Source of the DNA: Stygibacter sp964604155
GTDB lineage: Bacteria > Cloacimonadota > Cloacimonadia > Cloacimonadales > TCS61
Reading direction: 5' to 3'
NCBI GenBank assembly: GCA_964604155.1
Contig: CAZRXY010000128.1
Location: forward strand, 1 to 8,924
Length of the DNA: 8,924 nt
Both the position numbers and the translations under genes were made by a program. Every line of letters starts with the position of its first letter. Within the stretch, counting starts at the first letter, position 1. Below are positions 1-7,511 of this stretch, piece by piece. The notes under the pieces are model-generated. The model worked only from the letters and a program-made list of their open reading frames with translations. It searched no databases and was not told the origin of the DNA.

Positions 1-1
1 A

Positions 2-2071
2 GGTTATTGTACATCAGCCCGGCAAGGTTTGCTGGACGTAGAAAATGATGCAGCGGCAGAATATTTTATCCCTTTGATCTGGCAGGGTAACGGGAATTGG
101 CCCAGCCCGGGATATAGTACCAGAGGTGCTTTATATGGAGTAGGAGGCATACCTCATTCACAATGGAATGGTTTTCAGCAGATTGTGGGTGGCGGTGGTA
201 CCACGATGTATAATTCTTACATCAATATGTATAACCAGTTAGTTGATGATGAAAGTCCCGTAGAGATGATAGTGGGTTTGGGTTTTGATGTAAATGGTGA
301 TCTTTTGGTGCAGGCAAATGTAGAACTTACAGATGATATTACTACTACTAATAACAAAGTGGTTTATATAGTAAAATGGCATCAGGACAATGATTATTTT
401 TGTACTGTTGTTCATTATGCGTTTGAGGATTTTGAGTTAACGGGGGCAGGTGAAACAGGCACTTATTCTTATAGTTTTCCGATGAATCAGGGTTGGGAGA
501 TAGAAGATCTTTGGGCAGTGGCGATGATTCAGACTTACAGTGGAAATCATCAAATCCATCAAGCTGGACAGGCGCAGCTTACGGGTCTTGTCGCTGGAAT
601 AGGCAGCAATATCCAAACGGGACCGCCTTCTCTTGGTGTACATTTTTCCAGTGTTTCTTATCCGCTTACGGGCATTGAAACCTGGGAATGGGATATAGAT
701 GGAGATGGGGAATATGATTATATGGAAGAAAATCCCTATCATTTATATGACACACCTGGGAGCTATGACATCACACTTCGCATAGGAATGGAAGGTGAAT
801 ATGATGAGGTAACCATTGAGAATTACATCACAGTTACAGAGGAATCTATTCTGGAGGGCATTGTTTCCGGGGTTTGGCACAGCGAATTGAGTCCGTATCA
901 GGCAGAAGGAGATTTGCTTTTGAAGGCGGGAAATTCACTGGTGATAGAATCCGGCACGGAGATAATTATGGATAATGGTGCGGAATTTTTGGTAAAAGGA
1001 TTATTGACAGCCGATGCTCGTGGTGGAGATATGATATTGTTTCGATCTGAGAGTGCTTGGACGGGGATACATATAAAGGACAGCTATGAAGATAATATAA
1101 TAGGCTGGTGTGATATATCCGGGGCAACAGAATCTGCGATATATGTGGAAAATTCTCATTGCGATATCATAGACAATATGATTCATCACAATACTGGTTC
1201 CGCACTGGGAGCTGCGATAGAATTATTAAACGTAGAAGTTTTGGAGATATCGGGAAATCTGATTGCCAATAATACAAGCACGGGTTTAACGGGTGGAATA
1301 TCGATGACTAATGGGTTCCCATTTGTGCATAACAATATAATAGTGAATAACACAGCAGGAACAGCGGGAGCCTTTAGCATCAAGCAGAATTCTGCGCCCG
1401 TAATCACCAACAACACAATTTACGGGAATACAGGGGTCAATGGTGCATTTTTGCTCTTTAATTCTCATCCTACGCTGGTGAATTGCATAATCGTCTCAGA
1501 AGGAAATGTATTTGCCATCATAGCCAGCACAGCCACAGTATCCTATTCCTGCCTATCCGGTGGTTATGCCGGAGAGGGCAATATTGATGAAGATCCGCTT
1601 TTTGTGTCACCCACAGAGGGTTATGGTTCAGGATATGACGGTCTGACAGCAGACTGGCATTTGGCAGAGGGTTCGCCATGTATAGATGCCGGCAATCCTG
1701 GTGAGGCATACAATGATCTTGATGGCAGCAGAAATGATATGGGAGCTTATGGTTGGAATGGTTTTCCTGATTATGGAATTACGGAAAGTGATGAAAACGA
1801 GATCAATCCTGTAATGATTCAGATGCTGGCATATCCTAATCCCTTTAATCCACAAATTAATATCCTGTTTACTCTGAGAGAACCAGAAATTGTAACCATG
1901 GAAATCTATAATACAAAGGGTCAATTGATAGATCAGAAGGATGCAGGGCAATATCCTCCGGGACAGTATCAGATTAGTTGGAATGCGGAAAAATTTGCTT
2001 CTGGTGTATATTTCATTAGATTAAAATGTGGGGCAGGAAATCTGTTCCGCAAGGTAGTCCTGATGAAATAG
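2..2071 (+). CDS. Secreted thioredoxin-like / PKD / beta-helix protein with type IX sorting domain (5' partial)
   Basis: The gene enters from the left edge: the frame is open from base 2 and ends at TAG 2069-2071, giving 689 codons in view. A TTG at 29 has been available as a start, but it lies inside a helix conserved with the downstream paralog, so the true start is outside. Seen in order (codon 1 = bases 2-4): the end of a redox-type motif, GYC then TSAR, at codons 1-7; a thioredoxin/Omp28-like region with PLIWQ at about 24-28; a PKD domain at about 207-281 containing a DIDGDGEYD calcium-type loop and the PGSYDITLRI signature; beta-helix coils rich in NN-turns at about 282-520; a stretch of choice-of-anchor-Q type (DPLF, DWHL, GSPCIDAG, NDMGAYG) at about 520-585; and a FlgD-like sorting domain from YPNPFNP (about 611) through SGVYFIRL to the end. 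From family knowledge, such C-termini direct export through the outer membrane by the type IX system. Inference: a cell-surface or secreted protein. Its substrate or ligand is unknown. Confidence 0.85.
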   Translation, partial: GYCTSARQGLLDVENDAAAEYFIPLIWQGNGNWPSPGYSTRGALYGVGGIPHSQWNGFQQIVGGGGTTMYNSYINMYNQLVDDESPVEMIVGLGFDVNGDLLVQANVELTDDITTTNNKVVYIVKWHQDNDYFCTVVHYAFEDFELTGAGETGTYSYSFPMNQGWEIEDLWAVAMIQTYSGNHQIHQAGQAQLTGLVAGIGSNIQTGPPSLGVHFSSVSYPLTGIETWEWDIDGDGEYDYMEENPYHLYDTPGSYDITLRIGMEGEYDEVTIENYITVTEESILEGIVSGVWHSELSPYQAEGDLLLKAGNSLVIESGTEIIMDNGAEFLVKGLLTADARGGDMILFRSESAWTGIHIKDSYEDNIIGWCDISGATESAIYVENSHCDIIDNMIHHNTGSALGAAIELLNVEVLEISGNLIANNTSTGLTGGISMTNGFPFVHNNIIVNNTAGTAGAFSIKQNSAPVITNNTIYGNTGVNGAFLLFNSHPTLVNCIIVSEGNVFAIIASTATVSYSCLSGGYAGEGNIDEDPLFVSPTEGYGSGYDGLTADWHLAEGSPCIDAGNPGEAYNDLDGSRNDMGAYGWNGFPDYGITESDENEINPVMIQMLAYPNPFNPQINILFTLREPEIVTMEIYNTKGQLIDQKDAGQYPPGQYQISWNAEKFASGVYFIRLKCGAGNLFRKVVLMK
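19..35 (+). other. SECIS-like hairpin candidate just after the cut redox codon of the first paralog
   Basis: CCGGCAA (19-25) pairs with TTGCTGG (29-35) over 7 bp, including one G-U pair, closed by a GGT loop (26-28). The loop begins 25 bases after base 1, which is the third base of the codon preceding GYC. Bacterial selenocysteine insertion hairpins have a short stem and a small apical loop with an early G, roughly 16-37 bases after the UGA; this one fits. Short hairpins are common by chance, and the codon it would serve is mostly outside the window. Confidence 0.3.
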
Positions 2072-2092
2072 GCTATGATAGAGGTAATTTTT

Positions 2093-2122
2093 GAAAGCCG
2101 GGGATTTATTGCTCCGGCTTTC
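2093..2122 (+). terminator. Perfect 9-bp stem-loop between the two secreted paralogs
   Basis: GAAAGCCGG (2093-2101) and CCGGCTTTC (2114-2122) are exact inverse complements around a 12-base loop. The stem starts 22 bases after the first paralog's stop and ends 16 bases before the ATG of the second. It is the strongest hairpin seen in any intergenic stretch here. No real T-tract follows (ATTATATGG), so termination would be weak. It may instead cap the 3' end of the upstream message, attenuate read-through, or shape the leader of the second gene. The SD site at 2130-2134 is outside the stem. Confidence 0.45.
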
Positions 2123-2129
2123 ATTATAT

Positions 2130-2134
2130 GGAGG
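2130..2134 (+). promoter_or_regulatory. Shine-Dalgarno site fixing the start of the second secreted gene at 2139
   Basis: GGAGG lies 4 bases before the ATG at 2139-2141. That ATG opens a typical signal peptide in the same frame as the long downstream coding region starting after the TGA at 2250. This ties the signal peptide and the large protein together as one gene. Confidence 0.7.
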
Positions 2135-2138
2135 CAGA

Positions 2139-4367
2139 ATGAATAATATAAAGAGTTTGGTGCTGTCAATTTTGTTATTTGCCAGCATGCTTTTACCGGC
2201 GGCGGTGCGGAATGTGACTGGTGAGGTATTTACAGAAATCTGTTTTGGCTGAGGTGGAGATTACAGTTTGGCGCGTGACGCCATAATTCAGCTTGGATTG
2301 GAGCACGAGGATTTGGTTCCGCTCATTTGGCAATTAAGTGATCCTTCATCTCCGGGAGCAGAAAGCAGGTTTGCTTTATTTGGCGGGGTAGAGATTCCGC
2401 TTGGTATTTTTAATGGAAGTGCCAGCTATGAGGGTGAAGATAATGTTTTGAATGAATACACATCACTTTATGACGATTTTAGTGGAGCGGAAACGCCATG
2501 GCAATTAGAGCTTGATTTTGGTTTCAATGATGAAAATGATTACATATTAAGCGTAGTGATAGAATTAGAAGAGGCTGTGATTTTAGATACGCTTCAAGTG
2601 ATATTTGCTCTCACGAAGCATGATTTTAGTAATTATTCTTCACTGGTGTTGCAGAGTTCATTTGAGGACATTATATCTATGAGTGAGCAGGGAGAGAGCG
2701 TGATATTGGAGAAGGTGTTTCCTGGTGAGGGCAATTATGAACTCACGGAATTACGGGGAGTAGTACTTATCCAGAACCTGCGAACGCGGGAAGTTCTGCA
2801 ATCGGAGCAAACCCCGATAACACAATTGATCCCGGAGATTGCAGTGAGTATGAGTTCTGGTCCTGCCAGTCTGGGTATTTATTTTGAGAGTCTATCATTT
2901 CCTCAGAATACGCTGGAGATGTGGCGTTGGGATTTTGATAATGACGGGATAATAGATTCTGAAGAAGAGAATCCCTATTTTGTTTATGATAATCCGGGAA
3001 TATATGATGTGAGGCTGGAGATATCCGATGGAGAGAATCTGGCAGAGAGAGTATTTCCGGAAATGATAACGGTAGAGGATTCGGATAATGTTCAGGGTAC
3101 GGTGACCGGTATCTGGAGATTACAATACAGTCCCTATATAATCATCAATGACGTATCGGTGCCGTATTATGGAGAACTGATCATCGAGCCGGGAACAGAA
3201 GTGATAGTGCAATACAATAAAAAGATAAATGTATATGGCAGAATAGAGATTGCCGGCAATGAAGAGGAGAGCGTTTTACTAAGATCAGATGATACCTGGA
3301 AGGGAATTAAGCTACTTAATAGCTTGGAGGACAATATTATCCATTATGCAGAGATCACAAACACAAATCTGAGTGCCGTTAGTGCCAGCTATTCTTTATT
3401 GGATATCAGGCATAGTATATTCTATGGTAATACCAGTGGTTCGCAAGGGGCAGCAATCCATCTTCTTGGTTGTGACAACGTGCAGATTGCGGGGAACAGG
3501 ATATATAACAATTCTTCAAGCATGACAGGTGGGATAGCCTTACGTTCATCTCATCCTTTGATAGTGAATAATATTTTTGCCAATAATCAGGGCAGCATGG
3601 CAGGAGCTTTAGTGATCCGTGAAGGATCAGACCCTGTGCTGATCAATAATGTGATAGCCAATAATACAGCACCTGTGGCGGCGATTTTTGTGGATGAATC
3701 CACTCCTGAATTTGCCAATAATCTACTTATAGACGATGTAGCGGTATTTTTGGGTGATCTGGAGAGTATGCGACTGAGCTATAATCTTAGTTCGCAGGAG
3801 CTTCCGGGCACAGGCAACATTATGGGTGATCCACTATTTACTAATCCCACTCCGGGTAGTGGACTGGCTCATGATGCTTTGGTGGCAGACTGGCATCTGC
3901 AATGGGGTTCTCCTGCGATAGATGCCGGTGATCCGGCAGAAGAATACAATGATCCGGAAGATACTTCAAATCCCGGGATGGCATTATATCCGGCATTGGG
4001 GACAATACGAAATGATATGGGTGCCTTTGGGGGACCTGGCATAATTCCCGAAAGTGTACCGGTAATTGATGAAGAAATTGTTACGCCGGACATAATGAGT
4101 ATGACAGCCTATCCTAATCCCTTTAATGGCAGGAGTAATGCGCGTAATCAGCTAAATTTTATACTATCGGGTGAGAGCGGGGGAGAGCTGATTATTTATA
4201 ATCTGCGGGGACAAAAGATCAAGGTACTTGCTGTAGCACAGAGATCAGAATCAGTATCATGGGATGGCAGGAATGAGCAGGGCAAAAAGGTAAGCTCCGG
4301 CATCTATTTTGCCCGTTGGCAGAAAGAAGCTAAGTCGGCATACAGGAAGATAATAATCCTCGAATAG
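2139..4367 (+). CDS. Secreted thioredoxin-like / PKD / beta-helix protein with in-frame TGA at codon 38 (candidate selenoprotein or nonsense-interrupted gene)
   Basis: GGAGG precedes ATG 2139; the frame runs 742 codons to TAG 4365-4367, interrupted only by TGA 2250-2252. Codons 1-22 are a signal peptide (MNNIK, hydrophobic core, LLPAA). Codons 25-44 read RNVTGEVFTEICFG-TGA-GGDYS, i.e. the strand plus redox-motif region of a thioredoxin/Omp28-like fold, followed by LARDA and PLIWQ as in the upstream paralog. Later come a PKD domain at about 239-314 (DFDNDGIID loop, PGIYDVRLEI), beta-helix coils with NN-turns at about 315-560, a choice-of-anchor-Q type stretch at about 564-631 (DPLF, DWHL, GSPAIDAGD, NDMGAFG) and a FlgD-like sorting domain from YPNPFN (about 658) with VSWDGRNEQG and SGIYFARW. 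The TGA could encode selenocysteine (CFGU), be a nonsense mutation or error, or force re-initiation at TTG 2268, which has GGAG 8 bases upstream but would lose the signal peptide. Domain calls are firm; the TGA's meaning is not. Confidence 0.75.
2269..2283 (+). other. SECIS-like hairpin candidate downstream of the in-frame TGA
   Basis: TGGCG (2269-2273) pairs with CGCCA (2279-2283) around the loop CGTGA (2274-2278). The loop starts 22 bases after the TGA at 2250-2252 and has G in its second position. These values suit the general bacterial SECIS model. The lower stem is poorly paired and the upper stem is only 5 bp, so this is a candidate that needs folding and comparison with homologs. It also overlaps conserved coding sequence. 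Confidence 0.35.
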
Positions 4368-4371
4368 GATT

Positions 4372-4408
4372 AGAAGGGGAAGAGGGGAAGAGGAGAAGGG
4401 GGGAAGAG
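4372..4408 (+). repeat. Pure-purine tract, imperfect GGGGAAGA octamer repeat
   Basis: All 37 bases are A or G. The core is four 8-base units: GGGGAAGA (4376-4383), GGGGAAGA (4384-4391), a degenerate GGAGAAGG (4392-4399) and GGGGAAGA (4400-4407). It starts 5 bases after the stop of the second secreted gene. Polypurine tracts can form triplex DNA and are prone to slippage. No coding role is apparent. Confidence 0.7.
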
Positions 4409-4452
4409 TATCTAATCATCGAGTTAAAGGTAGGGGGTTATTCATTCAACAT

Positions 4453-4473
4453 TCAAAATCCAAAATCCAAAAT
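4453..4473 (+). repeat. Short CCAAAAT heptamer tandem repeat
   Basis: TCAAAAT, CCAAAAT, CCAAAAT follow one another (three 7-base units, the first with one mismatch), preceded by ATTCATTCAACAT. The rest of the 231-base spacer 4368-4598 holds the purine tract, this repeat and the hslU leader. I see no convincing terminator, small gene or RNA in it. Confidence 0.6.
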
Positions 4474-4598
4474 TTCTTTCATCGCTTTTGCAGGGTGATC
4501 TTTAGCCATGCACAAAAAAATCGGGGGGATGCGAGTCTCATTTATTTAATTGACATCCAGCTAAATAATATTTTGTCTGCTTCCTTGAGGTAAATATA

Positions 4599-5957
4599 AT
4601 GAAAGATGATCTAACACCAAAGAAGATAGTGCTTGAGCTCGATAAATATATAATCGGGCAGGATAAGGCAAAACGGGCAGTAGCTATAGCCTTTCGCAAT
4701 CGCTGGCGCAGACAGCAGGTTAAGGGTGAATTGCGAGAAGAAATAATACCTAACAATATTATACTGATAGGACCTACGGGAGTGGGTAAGACGGAAATTG
4801 CCAGGCGAATCTCCAAACTCACACAAGCACCTTTTATCAAAGTGGAAGCCAGCAAATTTACAGAAGTGGGTTATGTGGGGCGAGACGTGGAATCTATGGT
4901 GCGCGAATTGTTGAGCATAGCCATAAATGAAGTGAGGCAGGAGCTGACGCAGGGGATATCTGCCACAGCGTTAAACCTGGCGCGTCAACGCGTACTGGAC
5001 AAACTCACTCCCAAGATTCCGCCTAAGGCAGATGAAACAGATAAAGAAAAGGAAGACAGAATAAATAGATATTCGCGACAGCGAGAAAAAATGGAAAACC
5101 TGCTAAACGAAGGCAAGCTTGATGATCGTGAGTTGGAAATCAGTTCGGAAAAATCTCCACTTAAGCAATTAGAATCTTTTTCCGAGACCGGGATGGGTTC
5201 AATTGACTTTCAGCTTGGCGATATATTAGGTGGGATATTACCATTTAAGGGAGATAAGAAGAATAAAAAGGTTAAGGTGCCGGAAGCCATCACGCAATAT
5301 TTTCAGGAAGAATCGGATCGTCTGGTAAATCGTGAAAAGGTGATAGAAATTGCCAGAGAGCGGGTTCAGAATAGCGGCATCATCTTTATAGATGAGATAG
5401 ATAAGATTGCCACGCCGGAGCATAAAATGGGTTCAGATGTATCCAGAAGCGGGGTTCAGCGTGATTTGCTGCCTATAGTGGAGGGTTCAAATGTGCCTAC
5501 CAAGCATGGCATAATAGATACCACTCATATTTTATTTATTGCAGCGGGAGCCTTTTCCAGCACAAAACCTTCAGACCTTATACCGGAGCTACAGGGGAGA
5601 TTTCCTATACGAGAGGAGCTAAACAGTCTCACCCGGAGTGATTTCATAAAAATTCTCACATTGCCGAGAAATTCGCTTACCCGTCAGTATAAGGCTATGT
5701 TTTCTGCTGAGAAAGTAAGCCTTGATTTTGAAGATGATGCTATTGATCTTATTGCAGATTACACGGCACAGGCGAACGAAAAGATGGAAGATATCGGGGC
5801 TCGCAGGCTTCATACCATACTGAATACACTGCTTGACGAATATTTATTTGAAATACCGGAAAGTAAAATAAAAAAGATAGTTATCACCAGTGACTTAGTA
5901 CGCCAGAAATTGCAAGGTATCATCGATAGTGAAGATTTATCCAAATACATTCTATAA
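4599..5957 (+). CDS. hslU: HslU, AAA+ unfoldase/ATPase subunit of the HslUV protease
   Basis: HslU is the hexameric ATPase that unfolds proteins and feeds them to the HslV peptidase in the cytoplasm. The 452-residue product is full length. Visible elements: the N-terminal TPKKIVLELDKYIIGQDKAK; Walker A GPTGVGKT at 58-65; pore loop GYVGRD at 91-96; a charged, variable intermediate (I) domain at about 105-240; Walker B IIFIDEID at about 260-267; sensor-1 region ILFIAAGAF; arginine finger in QGRFP (Arg 334); sensor-2 GARRLHTIL at about 400-408; and the family C-terminus EDLSKYIL, which docks into HslV. ATG 4599 is preceded by GAGG (4587-4590) at 8 bases and matches the usual N-terminus. The usual partner hslV is not upstream; the neighbour there is the unrelated secreted protein. 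A MATE gene follows after 3 bases. All catalytic motifs are intact. Confidence 0.97.
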   Translation: MKDDLTPKKIVLELDKYIIGQDKAKRAVAIAFRNRWRRQQVKGELREEIIPNNIILIGPTGVGKTEIARRISKLTQAPFIKVEASKFTEVGYVGRDVESMVRELLSIAINEVRQELTQGISATALNLARQRVLDKLTPKIPPKADETDKEKEDRINRYSRQREKMENLLNEGKLDDRELEISSEKSPLKQLESFSETGMGSIDFQLGDILGGILPFKGDKKNKKVKVPEAITQYFQEESDRLVNREKVIEIARERVQNSGIIFIDEIDKIATPEHKMGSDVSRSGVQRDLLPIVEGSNVPTKHGIIDTTHILFIAAGAFSSTKPSDLIPELQGRFPIREELNSLTRSDFIKILTLPRNSLTRQYKAMFSAEKVSLDFEDDAIDLIADYTAQANEKMEDIGARRLHTILNTLLDEYLFEIPESKIKKIVITSDLVRQKLQGIIDSEDLSKYIL

Positions 5958-5960
5958 TTA

Positions 5961-7397
5961 ATGAAAAATCGGCAGATTGATCTCACAAAAGGAGACCTGC
6001 TCAAGAATTTGACTCGCCTGGCATATCCGATAATGGCATCAAATCTCGTGCAGACGCTTTATACAGTAACAGATGCTTTCTGGCTGGGAAAGCTCCAGTT
6101 TGGAGCTCGGGATGCGGTAGCTGCCGTGGGCATAAGTTTTCCGCTCATCTTTTTTTTGCAATCCTTTGGTTTTGGCTTTGTAGTATCCGGCAACTCTTTG
6201 ATATCGCAATATAAAGGTGCGGGACTTACTTCCAATATCAAAAGAGTCACCGGGCAATTTGTCCTCATCATGATTTCTTTCTCCGCAATATTTCTGGCTA
6301 TCAGCCTGCCACTTTTGAATAATATCCTGCACTGGCTGCAGACTCCGCCTGAAATTTATGAAATCACCCGTCAATATATGGCTATAGTTATTCCTGCTCA
6401 GGTATTTATGTTCATAGTGCTATGCATACAAAGTTTTTATCATGGCGTGGGCGACACGGTGATTCCTATGCGTATCCAGCTTGTATCCGTGGGGCTTAAT
6501 CTTGTGATAGATCCACTAATGATCTTTGGTATCTGGATTTTTCCAGAGCTTGGTGTGGTGGGTGCAGCTTATGCTACTTTATTTGCCCGGGTTCTTGCTG
6601 CAGTGATCTCAGTAATGTCACTGGTTCTGAATCACAAAGAGCTACTTCCCTCTCTTAGGGATATCTATCCTGATTCTCAAATGCTGAAAAAAATTATTTC
6701 TATCAGTATTCCTGCTTCTATTGGTCAATCCATGACAAGTTTTGGTTTCGTATTGGTGCAGAGCTTTGTTAATGGTTTTGGCACCGTGGTTATTTCTACA
6801 AATATGCTGAGTATGAGGTTTCAGAGTTTATTTATGATGCCTGCCATGGGTGTATCTCAAGCTCTTTCTGCGGTAGTGGGACAAAATCTGGGAGCACGTG
6901 AAATCAAGCGTGCTAAAGAAAGCGTGAAAGTAGCTTTTAAATTGGCGATTGGCATCATGATGGCGGGTGGGACGATAATCTACTTTTTCGGCGGGTTCAT
7001 AATAAAATTTTTTATTCCCGACCCCGAAGTTATCGCTTTGGGTGCAGAAGTGATGCGGATCACTGCCTTTACATCAACGGTCTTCTCAGTTATATTCGTC
7101 TTTATTGGAGTATTTAACGGGGCGGGATATACAAAAGCTACCATGGCAATAAATATCGCCAGATTATGGGCTTTCAGAATACCTTTAGTCTATTTGCTTT
7201 CAGGTGCTGTGATGAATTACTGGATATTTGGGGAACAGCCCTTTAGCAGTATCTTCAAAGTAATAGCCTATCCCTTACGTGAAAGACCATATTTTGCCCT
7301 CTGGTATTCAATGCTAATCAGCAATATTCTTTCTGCTGCCTGTGCCTACTATGTATATCGACAGGGAAAATGGCAAAAAGCAAAAATACATCAGTAA
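5961..7397 (+). CDS. MATE-family multidrug/metabolite exporter
   Basis: This is an inner-membrane antiporter of the multidrug and toxic compound extrusion family, which exports cationic drugs or metabolites in exchange for Na+ or H+. The product is 478 residues, a usual length, and is strongly hydrophobic throughout, consistent with 12 membrane helices in two related halves. Family features: the N-terminal LTKGDLLKNLTRLAYPIM; TVTDAFWLG at about 35-43; HGVGDTVIPMR at about 161-171; GVVGAAYAT at about 198-206; SQALSAVVGQNLGAREIKRAK at about 299-319 marking the second half; and FNGAGYTKATM at about 385-395. The start ATG lies 3 bases after the hslU stop with no SD visible, so translation is probably coupled to hslU. 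Substrate and coupling ion cannot be told from the sequence. The functional link to hslU is probably only co-transcription. Confidence 0.93.
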   Translation: MKNRQIDLTKGDLLKNLTRLAYPIMASNLVQTLYTVTDAFWLGKLQFGARDAVAAVGISFPLIFFLQSFGFGFVVSGNSLISQYKGAGLTSNIKRVTGQFVLIMISFSAIFLAISLPLLNNILHWLQTPPEIYEITRQYMAIVIPAQVFMFIVLCIQSFYHGVGDTVIPMRIQLVSVGLNLVIDPLMIFGIWIFPELGVVGAAYATLFARVLAAVISVMSLVLNHKELLPSLRDIYPDSQMLKKIISISIPASIGQSMTSFGFVLVQSFVNGFGTVVISTNMLSMRFQSLFMMPAMGVSQALSAVVGQNLGAREIKRAKESVKVAFKLAIGIMMAGGTIIYFFGGFIIKFFIPDPEVIALGAEVMRITAFTSTVFSVIFVFIGVFNGAGYTKATMAINIARLWAFRIPLVYLLSGAVMNYWIFGEQPFSSIFKVIAYPLRERPYFALWYSMLISNILSAACAYYVYRQGKWQKAKIHQ

Positions 7398-7439
7398 CCA
7401 ATTTATTCAAGATTCTTATGTAAGGGAGATGTTAGAAAT

Positions 7440-7468
7440 TGTGATAATATTTATTATTATACATCACA
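7440..7468. terminator. Weak inverted repeat in the convergent spacer
   Basis: TGTGAT (7440-7445) and ATCACA (7463-7468) are inverse complements around a 17-base AT-rich loop. They lie between two convergent operons, where a bidirectional terminator is expected. The stem is short and lacks a T-tract on either side. Nothing better is visible between 7398 and 7511. Confidence 0.25.
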
Positions 7469-7511
7469 GATATACTTGAACTCAGTGTGGCTCGAGGTGA
7501 AATCTTTTAGA

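Noticed and set aside
29..31. TTG as the start of the first secreted protein
   Set aside because: The frame is open to the window edge, the TTG lies inside a helix aligned with the paralog, and there is no signal peptide after it.
2250..2252. Genome-wide recoding of TGA to Trp or Gly (alternative genetic code)
   Set aside because: Five other long genes contain no in-frame TGA, and Trp and Gly are encoded by normal codons throughout.
2230..2275. Pair of compensating frameshifts hiding a normal CxxC
   Set aside because: Neither of the other two forward frames over this stretch gives a Cys motif or a thioredoxin-like sequence, and the frame is the same on both sides of the TGA.
4376..4403. G-quadruplex in the purine tract
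   Set aside because: Only three separated runs of three or more G are present (the last could be split but without a loop), so a stable four-tract structure is not supported.
4550..4578. TTGACA promoter -35 box upstream of hslU
   Set aside because: The match to TTGACA is perfect, but no -10 box occurs at 16-18 bases (TTGTCT); TAATAT is only 10 bases away.
7440..7468. CRP-type operator TGTGA...TCACA
   Set aside because: The spacing between half sites is 19 bases, not 6, and the site lies between convergent genes rather than before a start.
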